DNA from: Promethearchaeota archaeon
Lineage (GTDB): Archaea; Asgardarchaeota; Lokiarchaeia; Sigynarchaeales; SOKP01
Direction of reading: 5' to 3'
Length of the DNA: 28,082 nucleotides
Assembly: GCA_019894875.1 (NCBI GenBank)
Contig: JAGXNR010000034.1
Coordinates: forward strand, 1-28,082
Of this stretch, positions 11,001-17,557 are shown in pieces. The position numbers were made by a program, and so were the translations under genes. How positions within the stretch are numbered: position 1 is the stretch's first letter; each line of letters starts with the position of its first letter. Below the pieces are notes generated by a model that saw only the letters and a program-made list of their open reading frames with translations, was not told where the DNA came from and ran no database searches.

Positions 11001-14000
11001 AGGTCATTTTCTGCTAAAATATGGCGATACAGGATCAATCAATGGAAGTATAGAATTTTGGTTAAGATCTACTTTTATTAATCCCGAAATAGAGAACTTA
11101 CAAATTTCAATTTCAAAATATGGAACAGAAATTATACCAATTTTCATCAGTGCTAATGGCACTTGGATTTATCGAAATTATTATTTAGGAAACAGTTCTG
11201 AAATTTCTAATTTACCAAGATTTTTCTCAAATACCTGGCATCATGTCCGTATAGATTATGAATGCTCAAATGGTAACTATTCGGGATTAAAAATTCATGA
11301 ATGGCGAATTATTGTAGATGGAATAAGTTCTCAATCTTTTATGATGCAATTTGGGTTACCTCCTAATGACACTACCTCTTATCTTGATTGCTTACATATT
11401 AAATCAGGGACACTTGCAGAGCTGTCTATCTATTGTGACGCAATTGGATATTATAATGGTATGGGATTATATTCTCTAGGGGATAATCTATATCCCGTCC
11501 CCATTGCTCACGAATATTTGGATACAATTTATGGTAGAAAACCATCCTTAGCTTTAGATGAAGGTAGTTATATTGTTGAGTTAGAAATTGAAAATGAACA
11601 ATCTGCTTTTGCACAACTTACTATAGATCTTATAAATCTTGAACCAGTTATCACAGTTACAAATAAAAAATACTACGGAAGTTCTGGGTATATTGAGATA
11701 CATGCTTATGCTTGGGATTCATTTATTGATTCAGAGAATTTAGAATTTGAGTGGTTAATAGCAAATAGGAGGATCTTAGTGGAATCTGGAACACTTTCTT
11801 CTAAAATTTCTTTATTTTGTGATGAATCTTCAACTATAAAAGGTTTTGTATCAGTTAGAGATACATCTGATTTAATAGCCTCTCAAGAATTTTCTGTTGA
11901 TATAGTTATGGATAGTAATGGAGATGGTTTTACTGATGAATGGGAACTATTGAATAATCTAACAACGACAGATATAGATAATGATGGTCTTCCAAATTTT
12001 TATGAAATTTTAACAACCAACACTAGTAATACGGATCCAGATACTGATGGAGATGGCTTATCTGATGGTTGGAATATAGGAACATTCTCCGGAGAATTTT
12101 CAATAGGAACAAATCCTCTGATAAATGATACAGATTCCGATAACTTACTTGATGGTTTTGAATTTTTTGGTTGGAATCATACTATTTACACCGGGCAAGG
12201 TAAGCAAATAGTAAAGTATACCTCTAGCCCTCTTATGAAAGATACTGATAATGATTTATTAGATGATTATGAAGAATATATTTACAAAACCAACCCTAGG
12301 AGAGCAGATACGGATAATGATGGTTTAACGGACTTTTTAGAAATATATAAATACGGCTCAGATCCAACCAATCCTGATTGTGATAACGATAGATTATTAG
12401 ACGGAATGGAATTTAAAATAGGGACTCTATATAATAACAGCGACACGGATGGCGATACTATAAAAGATGGTGATGAATATTTTGGATGGGCATTTATTAC
12501 TAATCCTTTACTTAAAGATTCTGATAATGATTACCTTGCAGATAATGAAGAAACGGTAAATTTTAATTATGAGATTGATGGGCGAAAAGAAGTATCAGCT
12601 CCAGTAATATTAAACTTCGCAAAAAGAAATGTAGAGAAAGCTGCAAGTGCCGGTATCAACTTCCTTTTAACTTATGGGGAAGAAGTTTCAAATGACTTAC
12701 TCTCAGATATCAAAATTCAAATATTTAAACTAGATTCAGAACTCATACTTTATGAAGATACGATCGAAACAGATAATACTGAAAGATATTTCAGCAGAAC
12801 TATCGATATAAAAGATATTATTGAAAATTCAGGGCAGACTTATTTTGGATACTATATCTTGAAAGTAACTTATTTGGATGATAACCATGGTGAATTATCA
12901 CTAGAAAGATACAGTATTAATGTGATTAGATATCTTGATCCAAACGACAATGATTTTGATAATGACGGAATAATGGATGGTGTAGAGTCTAGACTGTATG
13001 CACAAGGTTATGAAACAACAATGTTTGATGATCTTGTTAATATTACCGCGGATACAGACACAAACACCTATGATTATTACCAGTTTGAAATTAGCGATAT
13101 TGGCAAAATAACTGATGCTGATGTTTATTTTTCAATATATTCCAATGAAACTCTAAACGGAGATGGCTGGGTAAATGTAAGAGTAATTCAGAAAGAAATC
13201 GACATCAGAATTCCTAATATAATTATTTATTCTTCAAACAATTCTTTTTCTGCTCTTGGGAGTTATTCATTTGATTATCATATTATACCTTCCAGTTATT
13301 ATCCGTATAGATTTGATGGATTATATGATGTTATATTAGAAATATATGATACATCGAATTTGGATCTATTCATACTTACAAACTTTTCATTAGTGACATA
13401 TGGATATCGTGAAGCCACCATGGAAGATCGAGATGCTTGGATTACAAATCCTGGTGAAAGGGATAGCGATTATGATGGTTGGTCAGATGGTTATGAAATT
13501 TATACCAGAAGTGAACCAACCAATCCTATATCTTGGGATACTGATGGTGATGGTATAAGAGATTCACGTGATTTAGATCCATTAAGAAATGTTCTGTTAA
13601 AAGTTAAATTGAAAAAGGGGCATATGGATGATTTACCTTTGTGGTATATTGCATCAGAACAACACCCAGAAATGCAATTAGTAGTAACTTATTTTTTCCG
13701 AAATAGTAATATTAGTTATGTGACTCCTGTTGAAGCAGCTACTCAAGATTCTGATGAAGGAGCACACACTGCATTCATTAAATACTGGCGTACAGCTGAG
13801 TTTGATTATTCCTATTATTTTGATATAGAAGACGATGATAGATTCTGTAATTTAGAATTCCAATTATGGGACAAAGGAATAGGAGTATGGGATACTTTAA
13901 GGATGGAAGTAGATTATATACATAGCTTTAGTGAACATCCCCCTGGTTCAACATACGATAGTGGGAAAGTTTATCCAACTTATTCTCGTTACAGTAGTAA

Positions 14001-15681
14001 CGATTGGTTAAGATTCGAAATAAGCACTTTTGGTATATCCCGTTCTAATGCTATCGCTATTTTCGATAATACTACTATTTTCAATGGGCATTATAATGAA
14101 GATGATAGTATGCATGTTTTTTCATTGACAGTAACAGATACACCTGCTCCAACAAGTCCTTTCGTAGAAGGACTAAATACAATATTAATTCCAAATGAAT
14201 TTTATGTTAATACTATACTGAATTCAATCATTCAAAATGAAACTAAGTTTGATACTTCGATTTTAGCAGATGGAACTTTTATTGCTCAAAACCGTGATGA
14301 AATTCCAGGAACTTCAAGTAATATGTTAAATACTCTATTTTTATTAGAATGTACAGCTGCTGAAGCTGAAGCTTTCTTAAACCTAACGGTAGTTGGATTA
14401 TTAAACAGCACAACCAACGCTACGGGATATATTAATAAATTTGCTAGTACCAAGCTTGATAATTTTATGATTGAAATGATGAATATTCATACAGATGTAT
14501 TACAAGTTATTCCATGTATTGCTCCATCGTCATTAAACGATGAAATCGGAGAACCTCCTACGGACTTTTATGAATTTCAGCGTGAATTAGGTGATTTATT
14601 AGTTGAAGCAATTCAAGGAATATTAGTTGGAGATTTTGAACCACTTGGACGATTTATAGCTAAAATTCTGACCGTAGTGATGGTTCTTTTTGAAGCAGCG
14701 TTAGTTTGGGCGGCAGGACCTTTTGCACCATTTATAATACTCATCTTCAAATTTTTCTCGCTTATTAATCATTATATCCTTATCGGAATACTAATTGATC
14801 TAATGATAAGAGTACTTACGTCTTTAGCTATGGTCTATGGAATAATTAGCCTCTTTAATGATATAGAGGTGAACTTTCAAGGAAATAAATTAACAGTAAA
14901 TCCAGGGTTCACTTTAAGTTTTGATGTATACATTGAATATGATGCGTTTTTCAATATGGATATGCCGACTTTGAAAATACTTTATAATGGAGATGATTGG
15001 GGTTTCTTTTTTATTCTAAAAGCCGATGAATTAACTTTTGAGTTCACTGAAACTGGAGATGAAACTTGGGTCGATACACTTGAGGAATATCTTGAGGGAT
15101 TTAAAAAAATGGGTAAAACAATGCAAACAGGAGGAAAAACTCACGCTATTTTAGGTCCTTCAATTACTGCTGCTAAGGCTACTTACGGACTTTCGTTAAT
15201 CGCAGGAGTTATAGTCATTATTGGTTTTATTATTTCTCTTGTTTATAATATTGATGATGAGGTAGAAGAAAAGGGGAACGCAATAAATTTGGGAATTGGT
15301 TTAGGCTTTTTAATATCAGGTGTTGCTGCGATTGTACCTAATACAGTAAAAGAATTTGGATTCTCCAGATATAAAACTGCCTACATTGAAGATGACCTAA
15401 AAAAGCAAGCAAAAAATCTTAATAAGCTGTTTAAAAATGTTGGTTACGCAATAGATTTTCTTTCCTATTCAGACCATCTAAATATAGATAATATTGCGGC
15501 ATTAGCTATCGATGCTGTAGGAGGTATTATTAAGGGAACTAACTCACTTATTACAGGGAGTATAGTCTTAAGTGCGTTTAAAGACAGTTGGTCAAGAGTT
15601 GCTAGGGTTATATTAGGAGTAATATACTTAGTATTAGGAATATACTTTCTCGTACAGTTTGTAGACGGTTTGGTTGAGTAA
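5032..15681 (+). CDS. Giant (3549-residue) PKD/LamG/TSP3 surface protein with polytopic C-terminus
   Basis: The start is ATG at 5032; ATG at 5047 (MQTKKPSIK) is an equally good start. Residues ~15-40 are a signal or anchor helix. Then follow a PKD-like domain (~45-131); LamG-like domain 1 (~143-477); PKD (~490-572, WDFGDGNYS); LamG 2 (~582-793) and 3 (~826-1020); PKD-like (~1023-1101); LamG 4 (~1113-1332); several further PKD/Ig-like domains, including WDFGDGVYS at ~1844; LamG 5 (~1940-2150), which interrupts a PKD-like domain; and another beta-sandwich. Residues ~2293-2513, ~2636-2655 and ~2810-2853 carry Asp/Asn-rich thrombospondin type 3-like calcium repeats (DTDGDGLSDG and similar). The last ~350 residues hold about six hydrophobic helices (3207-3275, 3370-3438, 3523-3548). 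A surface or adhesion role is inferred from the domains; no enzyme motif was found. A single frame of 10.6 kb without a stop argues for an intact gene. Confidence 0.85.
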   Translation: MRDYEMQTKKPSIKLKAILLSIIVILSSFIHILFLTLGFVEIIDFRCDAEIVGYKRYETDVNEEINFIYDVDNYENTSVFLGDGTYIDYIIGSTFSHSYNTEGIYNVTFWAMGAGPPDSEWLIIEVTNDAPDFDIGYTSIEYHNGTFDFEDNGVGLPPQGWNEYNNDIDFYLGENTIITAGTVVGGNVSNLFLEDFVYWNITSIHTGQEYRYIDIILKFEQWENHILTPETYKFYFSANDSMSLLMFNPELEVNEILFDGSYAYGQVITLNYPQILELYASFYIEGSVNDTESIMIDFLKFERVEKGVEVVKDEHDHGKIVKMNFGGPEQYCGMRQTFPMQEYGTIELWYKTENTNIGGDIFSISDEFGLSQKENTWYVSGNDITDPFYGFAPLPQNKTWYHVRIDWAGPFISNYMGLGYGYFKVYINGESSKEFGMNPSWIGINSLNFESNGTVYIDAVGYSWDPLYDVGNNFVIINPDHLYEDLELRFSVINLEESEIDKVGFSYNLETDVCANYSYLWDFGDGNYSREESPTYKFTNAGEYPVRLTLVDDQGAMKTRLRTFIIENKRPTSSIIHGLNYDVSYDFKFDISGQSPTGLYTHGNIEVIDFKDEFSKVLEIDNEAGGYGMIRFPESEINYNGSVEFWMYFTSHENDQFFFWVDKLNDVYNNPLALRNSTRFGFFNGKWMLYYTFKGSSNEDRYAYAEILELDQPQIDKWTHIRFDYCFSENTNYEGLTGNQWRVYIDGQPSNIYDAVGKEFNRLGIDFKAGSHMFMDSFGFTSDPSYQLGDNNPTRLETYYGTWDFRFYPNGPIPYDETIQSTVLGPWMFASYNFEKISDSCSANIISELDGHHKVLELYDNDNEDLVFASLLDLAEANHGTLEFWLRTTDTSQGLVMSLGHHVFYSGIWLGSDGDWWYKNGDEYIPISDLPSMSNDTWHHIRVDFECRENGNYYGLSKNQFNIRIDGVQSQHGPFNFDVPVSDFSWNIWSTKEQGVDYSIFLDAIGASWDPTYDVGDNLHPRMSVYADTEIIFSGDCTDTPTDKDNLRYLWMFGDNQTGFGQTVLHRYGRAGKYKVKLITIDDNGIFDTYEQYIWIDNYYPDIHINYLRYGSTTFDFDDDKIGEFPEGWYRSYLEEITANITKVVEGIDEFQNIVLIGNSTGIGGIWTCNVNNLPYNQSDPGDLNLLNGTIEFWLYTTDTSISEIYISFFEDNSQDGIFIEFVNGSWSHGAHELIFENNWELQDNSWAHFRIDFCCDNSLYNDLENDTFIIYADDNPSQILEMNHNIHPDISNLTCFGIFTDIISDQPIQVYVDNFGFSWDPYYIIGENKFPYTQHEFNEGETIILEAIGYDTFTDYQQLIYQWGDSYMNIGEWEDQGWYYSLTFLNNIYGDEDGVYPIIGFVGDPLYIWDIDSYNLTVENVLPTLDIHSAYIITNISGSIYSNDIEGANFSVSIVSDNDNQTIYLANYPSNYQGNLIELNSSIISLDASEEWNILVNQTAREGGQHTLNLTLLFENGYQVELDKNFDGIDTLWTIDLNEIWIDSNNLSSVPLTFGCTISDPSDDKILLTIDYIIQMNYEVDYSTPIYNKSFIIGGTNEDITCYLEILERNSKKFVELKFIQTIPNDWYLDLISGTFPVSYDFFFNGDMTDLDIHNTAIDILNNENINTIDFDGSNHFINAEYYETQLPNNIQYETFGFNITSKFQFDNLSPKIIIYAPDSIMEDQSLAYSAETYDINGDYTETNISFGINYGEGLEYQPMLNSGNEPLKANFTYTNAGMYLIQVIADDGVNIAKKLHLIEVINRAPYAKVRSFQNVTHEDEVIIFKADFYDTDSDIKFLRHYWDFGDGVYSADKSPSHAYMEAGIYTVKLHVKDNNGDSFCATYIIEVVENPPNIIGPFSFSGIEGQTITLNVDVIDSIADYNMAYTWEIYRRLNSYNSTYNFDEIETDDLPGFPFEFYNDPNVNNRIVEEIAGHYKVLEIEDNNNQGEGHFLLKYGDTGSINGSIEFWLRSTFINPEIENLQISISKYGTEIIPIFISANGTWIYRNYYLGNSSEISNLPRFFSNTWHHVRIDYECSNGNYSGLKIHEWRIIVDGISSQSFMMQFGLPPNDTTSYLDCLHIKSGTLAELSIYCDAIGYYNGMGLYSLGDNLYPVPIAHEYLDTIYGRKPSLALDEGSYIVELEIENEQSAFAQLTIDLINLEPVITVTNKKYYGSSGYIEIHAYAWDSFIDSENLEFEWLIANRRILVESGTLSSKISLFCDESSTIKGFVSVRDTSDLIASQEFSVDIVMDSNGDGFTDEWELLNNLTTTDIDNDGLPNFYEILTTNTSNTDPDTDGDGLSDGWNIGTFSGEFSIGTNPLINDTDSDNLLDGFEFFGWNHTIYTGQGKQIVKYTSSPLMKDTDNDLLDDYEEYIYKTNPRRADTDNDGLTDFLEIYKYGSDPTNPDCDNDRLLDGMEFKIGTLYNNSDTDGDTIKDGDEYFGWAFITNPLLKDSDNDYLADNEETVNFNYEIDGRKEVSAPVILNFAKRNVEKAASAGINFLLTYGEEVSNDLLSDIKIQIFKLDSELILYEDTIETDNTERYFSRTIDIKDIIENSGQTYFGYYILKVTYLDDNHGELSLERYSINVIRYLDPNDNDFDNDGIMDGVESRLYAQGYETTMFDDLVNITADTDTNTYDYYQFEISDIGKITDADVYFSIYSNETLNGDGWVNVRVIQKEIDIRIPNIIIYSSNNSFSALGSYSFDYHIIPSSYYPYRFDGLYDVILEIYDTSNLDLFILTNFSLVTYGYREATMEDRDAWITNPGERDSDYDGWSDGYEIYTRSEPTNPISWDTDGDGIRDSRDLDPLRNVLLKVKLKKGHMDDLPLWYIASEQHPEMQLVVTYFFRNSNISYVTPVEAATQDSDEGAHTAFIKYWRTAEFDYSYYFDIEDDDRFCNLEFQLWDKGIGVWDTLRMEVDYIHSFSEHPPGSTYDSGKVYPTYSRYSSNDWLRFEISTFGISRSNAIAIFDNTTIFNGHYNEDDSMHVFSLTVTDTPAPTSPFVEGLNTILIPNEFYVNTILNSIIQNETKFDTSILADGTFIAQNRDEIPGTSSNMLNTLFLLECTAAEAEAFLNLTVVGLLNSTTNATGYINKFASTKLDNFMIEMMNIHTDVLQVIPCIAPSSLNDEIGEPPTDFYEFQRELGDLLVEAIQGILVGDFEPLGRFIAKILTVVMVLFEAALVWAAGPFAPFIILIFKFFSLINHYILIGILIDLMIRVLTSLAMVYGIISLFNDIEVNFQGNKLTVNPGFTLSFDVYIEYDAFFNMDMPTLKILYNGDDWGFFFILKADELTFEFTETGDETWVDTLEEYLEGFKKMGKTMQTGGKTHAILGPSITAAKATYGLSLIAGVIVIIGFIISLVYNIDDEVEEKGNAINLGIGLGFLISGVAAIVPNTVKEFGFSRYKTAYIEDDLKKQAKNLNKLFKNVGYAIDFLSYSDHLNIDNIAALAIDAVGGIIKGTNSLITGSIVLSAFKDSWSRVARVILGVIYLVLGIYFLVQFVDGLVE
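5953..11480 (+). repeat. Five LamG-like modules within the giant protein
   Basis: Copies lie at about 5953-6460 (with a longer N-terminal extension from ~5460), 6775-7410, 7510-8090, 8368-9025 and 10840-11480. Each has 'G-(T/S)-(I/V/L)-E-(F/L)-W' near the start, a central 'W-x-H-(V/I/F)-R-(I/V/F)-D' (nt ~6226, 7181, 7843, 8767, 11233), usually 'GL...DG..S' after it, and a closing 'D-(A/S/N)-(I/V/F)-G-(F/Y/A)...G-(D/E/N)-N'. The same module occurs once in the minus-strand gene (WHHVKIDFE, nt ~3329-3361). PKD-like domains lie between the copies. Confidence 0.75.
11908..12570 (+). other. Thrombospondin type 3-like calcium-binding repeat region
   Basis: About eight Asp/Asn-rich loops of the form D-x-(D/N)-x-D-x-(L/I/F)-x-D, each followed by an aromatic residue or 'NP', for example DSNGDGFTDEW, DTDGDGLSDGW, DTDNDGLTDF and DTDGDTIKDGDEY. 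Two more short groups lie near 12945-12990 and 13459-13570. These loops bind Ca2+ in the known families and would stiffen the stalk between the domain array and the membrane part. Confidence 0.8.
14650..15675 (+). other. Polytopic membrane region of the giant protein
   Basis: Hydrophobic stretches at about 14650-14716, 14719-14800, 14800-14856, 15175-15252, 15280-15345 and 15598-15675 (residues ~3207-3548). Charged loops lie between them, including a ~95-residue loop at 14860-15140. Most archaeal surface giants end in one helix; about six are seen here. Confidence 0.7.
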
Positions 15682-15731
15682 TATTTTCCACCTATTTATT
15701 ACTATTTTTATTTATATCATCCCAAAATGTA

Positions 15732-15744
15732 AAATTTAAATACC
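15732..15744 (+). promoter_or_regulatory. Archaeal TATA-type promoter of the small membrane protein gene
   Basis: AAATTTAAATACC fits the archaeal TATA-box type. Transcription would be expected to begin ~25 bases downstream (near 15763), leaving a leader of ~35 bases with GGTGA (15789-15793) as ribosome site before the GTG at 15799. Confidence 0.5.
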
Positions 15745-15798
15745 ACAAAAACAATTTTATTCATATCATCGAAATCCTAAAAAAAATTGGTGAAAGAA

Positions 15799-16029
15799 GT
15801 GTCAAAAACAACCTTTTTAGTTCTTGCTATTATTTCCCTTGTAGTAGGTATTGTGATTTTCTTATGGGAACTTTTTCTTATCGTGAGCACTTTAATGCTA
15901 CAAGCACAATATCCTGAGACCACAACATCATGGTCAATACCGTCTATGTATATCTGGTTAGCAGTTGGAATTGTTTTAATTATTGTTGCGATAGTATTGT
16001 TTGTTTTAAGAGCAAAAAAAGCAGATTAA
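15799..16029 (+). CDS. Small two-helix membrane protein, function unknown
   Basis: 76 residues if GTG at 15799 is the start. This start is preferred because GGTGA (15789-15793) lies five bases upstream. The TTG at 15787 and GTG at 15790 lie upstream in the same frame but overlap this ribosome site. Protein: MSKTTF, helix 1 (about residues 5-33, LVLAIISLVVGIVIFLW), a short polar loop containing YPETTTSW, helix 2 (about 49-69) and a basic end (RAKKAD). No family is recognised. It has its own promoter and a T11 terminator, so it is probably monocistronic. It may be an accessory of the giant protein upstream, but nothing in the sequence proves that. Confidence 0.7.
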   Translation: MSKTTFLVLAIISLVVGIVIFLWELFLIVSTLMLQAQYPETTTSWSIPSMYIWLAVGIVLIIVAIVLFVLRAKKAD

Positions 16030-16037
16030 ATTCTAAA

Positions 16038-16048
16038 TTTTTTTTTTT
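16038..16048 (+). terminator. T11 terminator
   Basis: Eleven consecutive T start nine bases after the stop codon of the small membrane protein gene. The AT-rich TTAATTAATTAAATAATTAA that follows is self-complementary and may help termination of the convergent redox operon as well. Confidence 0.55.
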
Positions 16049-16141
16049 AATTAATTAAATAATTAAATCGATTTTTAGTATTAATAAAAATTTTTCAAGT
16101 AGAAAATTAATAATCTGGATTTCCTTGACTTTTCTTAAAGT

Positions 16142-17557
16142 TTAGAAAACATTTGATTTTAAATATTGGTTCATTGTTTTAGCAGCTCTTCTCCCAGCAC
16201 CCATGGCAGATATTACTGTTGCTGCTCCAGTAACAATATCTCCTCCTGCAAAAATCCCTTCAACATTAGTTTTTCCAGTCTCATCTACGATAATATTACC
16301 CCGTTTATTTAAATTAAGGGCAGGATAAGTGGAAGTTAGAAGAGGGTTAGCATTGTTACCTATTCCAACGATTACCAAATCAGCTTTGATAATAAACTCT
16401 GAATTCTCAATTGGTATAGGACTTGCACGCCCAGATTCATCTAGGTCCCCGAGTTTCATTTCAATTACTTCTAATTCTTTAACATTACCCTGCTCATCTC
16501 CAATAAATCTTAGGGGGTTAGTTAATAACTTGAAAATGATACCTTCTTCCTCTCCATGATGTACTTCTTCTCGTCTTGCTGGAAGTTGTTCCATAGCACG
16601 TCGATAGACGATTGTCACTGTGTTGGCTCCAAGTCTCAATGCGGTTCTAGCGGAATCCATTGCAGTATTTCCCCCGCCAATAACTACTACGTTCTTTCCT
16701 TTCACAATTGGAGTTTTAAATTTTGGGAAATCATATGCCTTCATTAAGTTAGTTCGTGTTAAATATTCATTAGCAGAAACTATTCCTTTCAAATTTTCCC
16801 CAGGAATTCCTAAAAATCTTGGACTACCCGCACCTATCCCAATAAAAATCGTTTTAAATCCCATAGATTTTAAGTCATCTATAGTTAAAATTTTACCAAT
16901 AATCATGTTATACTCTATCTTAACTCCCAACATTTTCAGGGTTTCAATTTCATCTTCTACAATCTCCTTTGGTAACCTAAATTCTGGTATTCCATAAATT
17001 AAAACACCACCACCTTTATGAAAAGCTTCAAAAATAGTTACGTCATATCCAAATCTAGCCATATCCGCAGCACATGTAAGTCCCGATGGTCCAGAACCTA
17101 TGATCGCTACTTTAATATTGTTTGGTACTTCACAATCAGGACACTCCTTAAGCTGATTTGCTCTTTCCCAATCTGCTAAAAATCTCTCAAGACTGCCAAT
17201 CGCCACAGAATCAAATCGCTTTCTCATAACACATTTTGCTTCACATTGGTTTTCTTGCTGACAAACTCTTCCACAAATTGCAGGCAAAATATTATATTCC
17301 TTAATACTTCTGATGGCTTCTTGAATGTCTCCATCTTTAATTAATTTTATAAACTCTGGGATATTGATATTGACAGGGCATCCTTCCACACACAGGGGTT
17401 TTGCACATTGTAAACATCTTTCTGCCTCCTTTTGGGCAATCTCTATATCAAATCCTAAATTTACTTCTTTAAAATTCCTAACTCTTAATCTAGGAACCTG
17501 AATGGGCATTCTTTGACGGGGAATTTTAACCTTCTTCTTAGGAGTACTATTACTCAT
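16142..17557 (-). CDS. NfnB/SudA/GltD-like NADPH-dependent oxidoreductase
   Basis: 471 residues from ATG at 17555-17557. This start is preferred over an upstream in-frame ATG (17707) because it overlaps the previous gene's stop by eight bases (ATGAGTAA) and has GGTGAT seven bases before it. Residues 48-60 (CLQCAKPLCVEGC) and 95-109 (CGRVCQQENQC, then C109) ligate two iron-sulfur clusters, as in GltD and NfnB. Residues 150-160 (VAIIGSGPSGL) are the FAD Rossmann fold. Residues 290-320 (VVIGGGNTAMDSARTALRLG, ending YRR) are the NADP(H) fold with the Arg pair typical of NADPH binding. Residues 433-441 (EGIFAGGDI) close the FAD site. The length fits NfnB/SudA. With no glutamate synthase large subunit nearby and an NfnA-like domain in the preceding gene, a bifurcating transhydrogenase subunit is more likely than glutamate synthase. 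Confidence 0.88.
   Translation of the reverse strand: MSNSTPKKKVKIPRQRMPIQVPRLRVRNFKEVNLGFDIEIAQKEAERCLQCAKPLCVEGCPVNINIPEFIKLIKDGDIQEAIRSIKEYNILPAICGRVCQQENQCEAKCVMRKRFDSVAIGSLERFLADWERANQLKECPDCEVPNNIKVAIIGSGPSGLTCAADMARFGYDVTIFEAFHKGGGVLIYGIPEFRLPKEIVEDEIETLKMLGVKIEYNMIIGKILTIDDLKSMGFKTIFIGIGAGSPRFLGIPGENLKGIVSANEYLTRTNLMKAYDFPKFKTPIVKGKNVVVIGGGNTAMDSARTALRLGANTVTIVYRRAMEQLPARREEVHHGEEEGIIFKLLTNPLRFIGDEQGNVKELEVIEMKLGDLDESGRASPIPIENSEFIIKADLVIVGIGNNANPLLTSTYPALNLNKRGNIIVDETGKTNVEGIFAGGDIVTGAATVISAMGAGRRAAKTMNQYLKSNVF

Noticed and set aside
16329..16997. Plus-strand frames opposite the NfnB-like gene
   Set aside because: They are antisense shadows of a clear oxidoreductase and have no motifs of their own.
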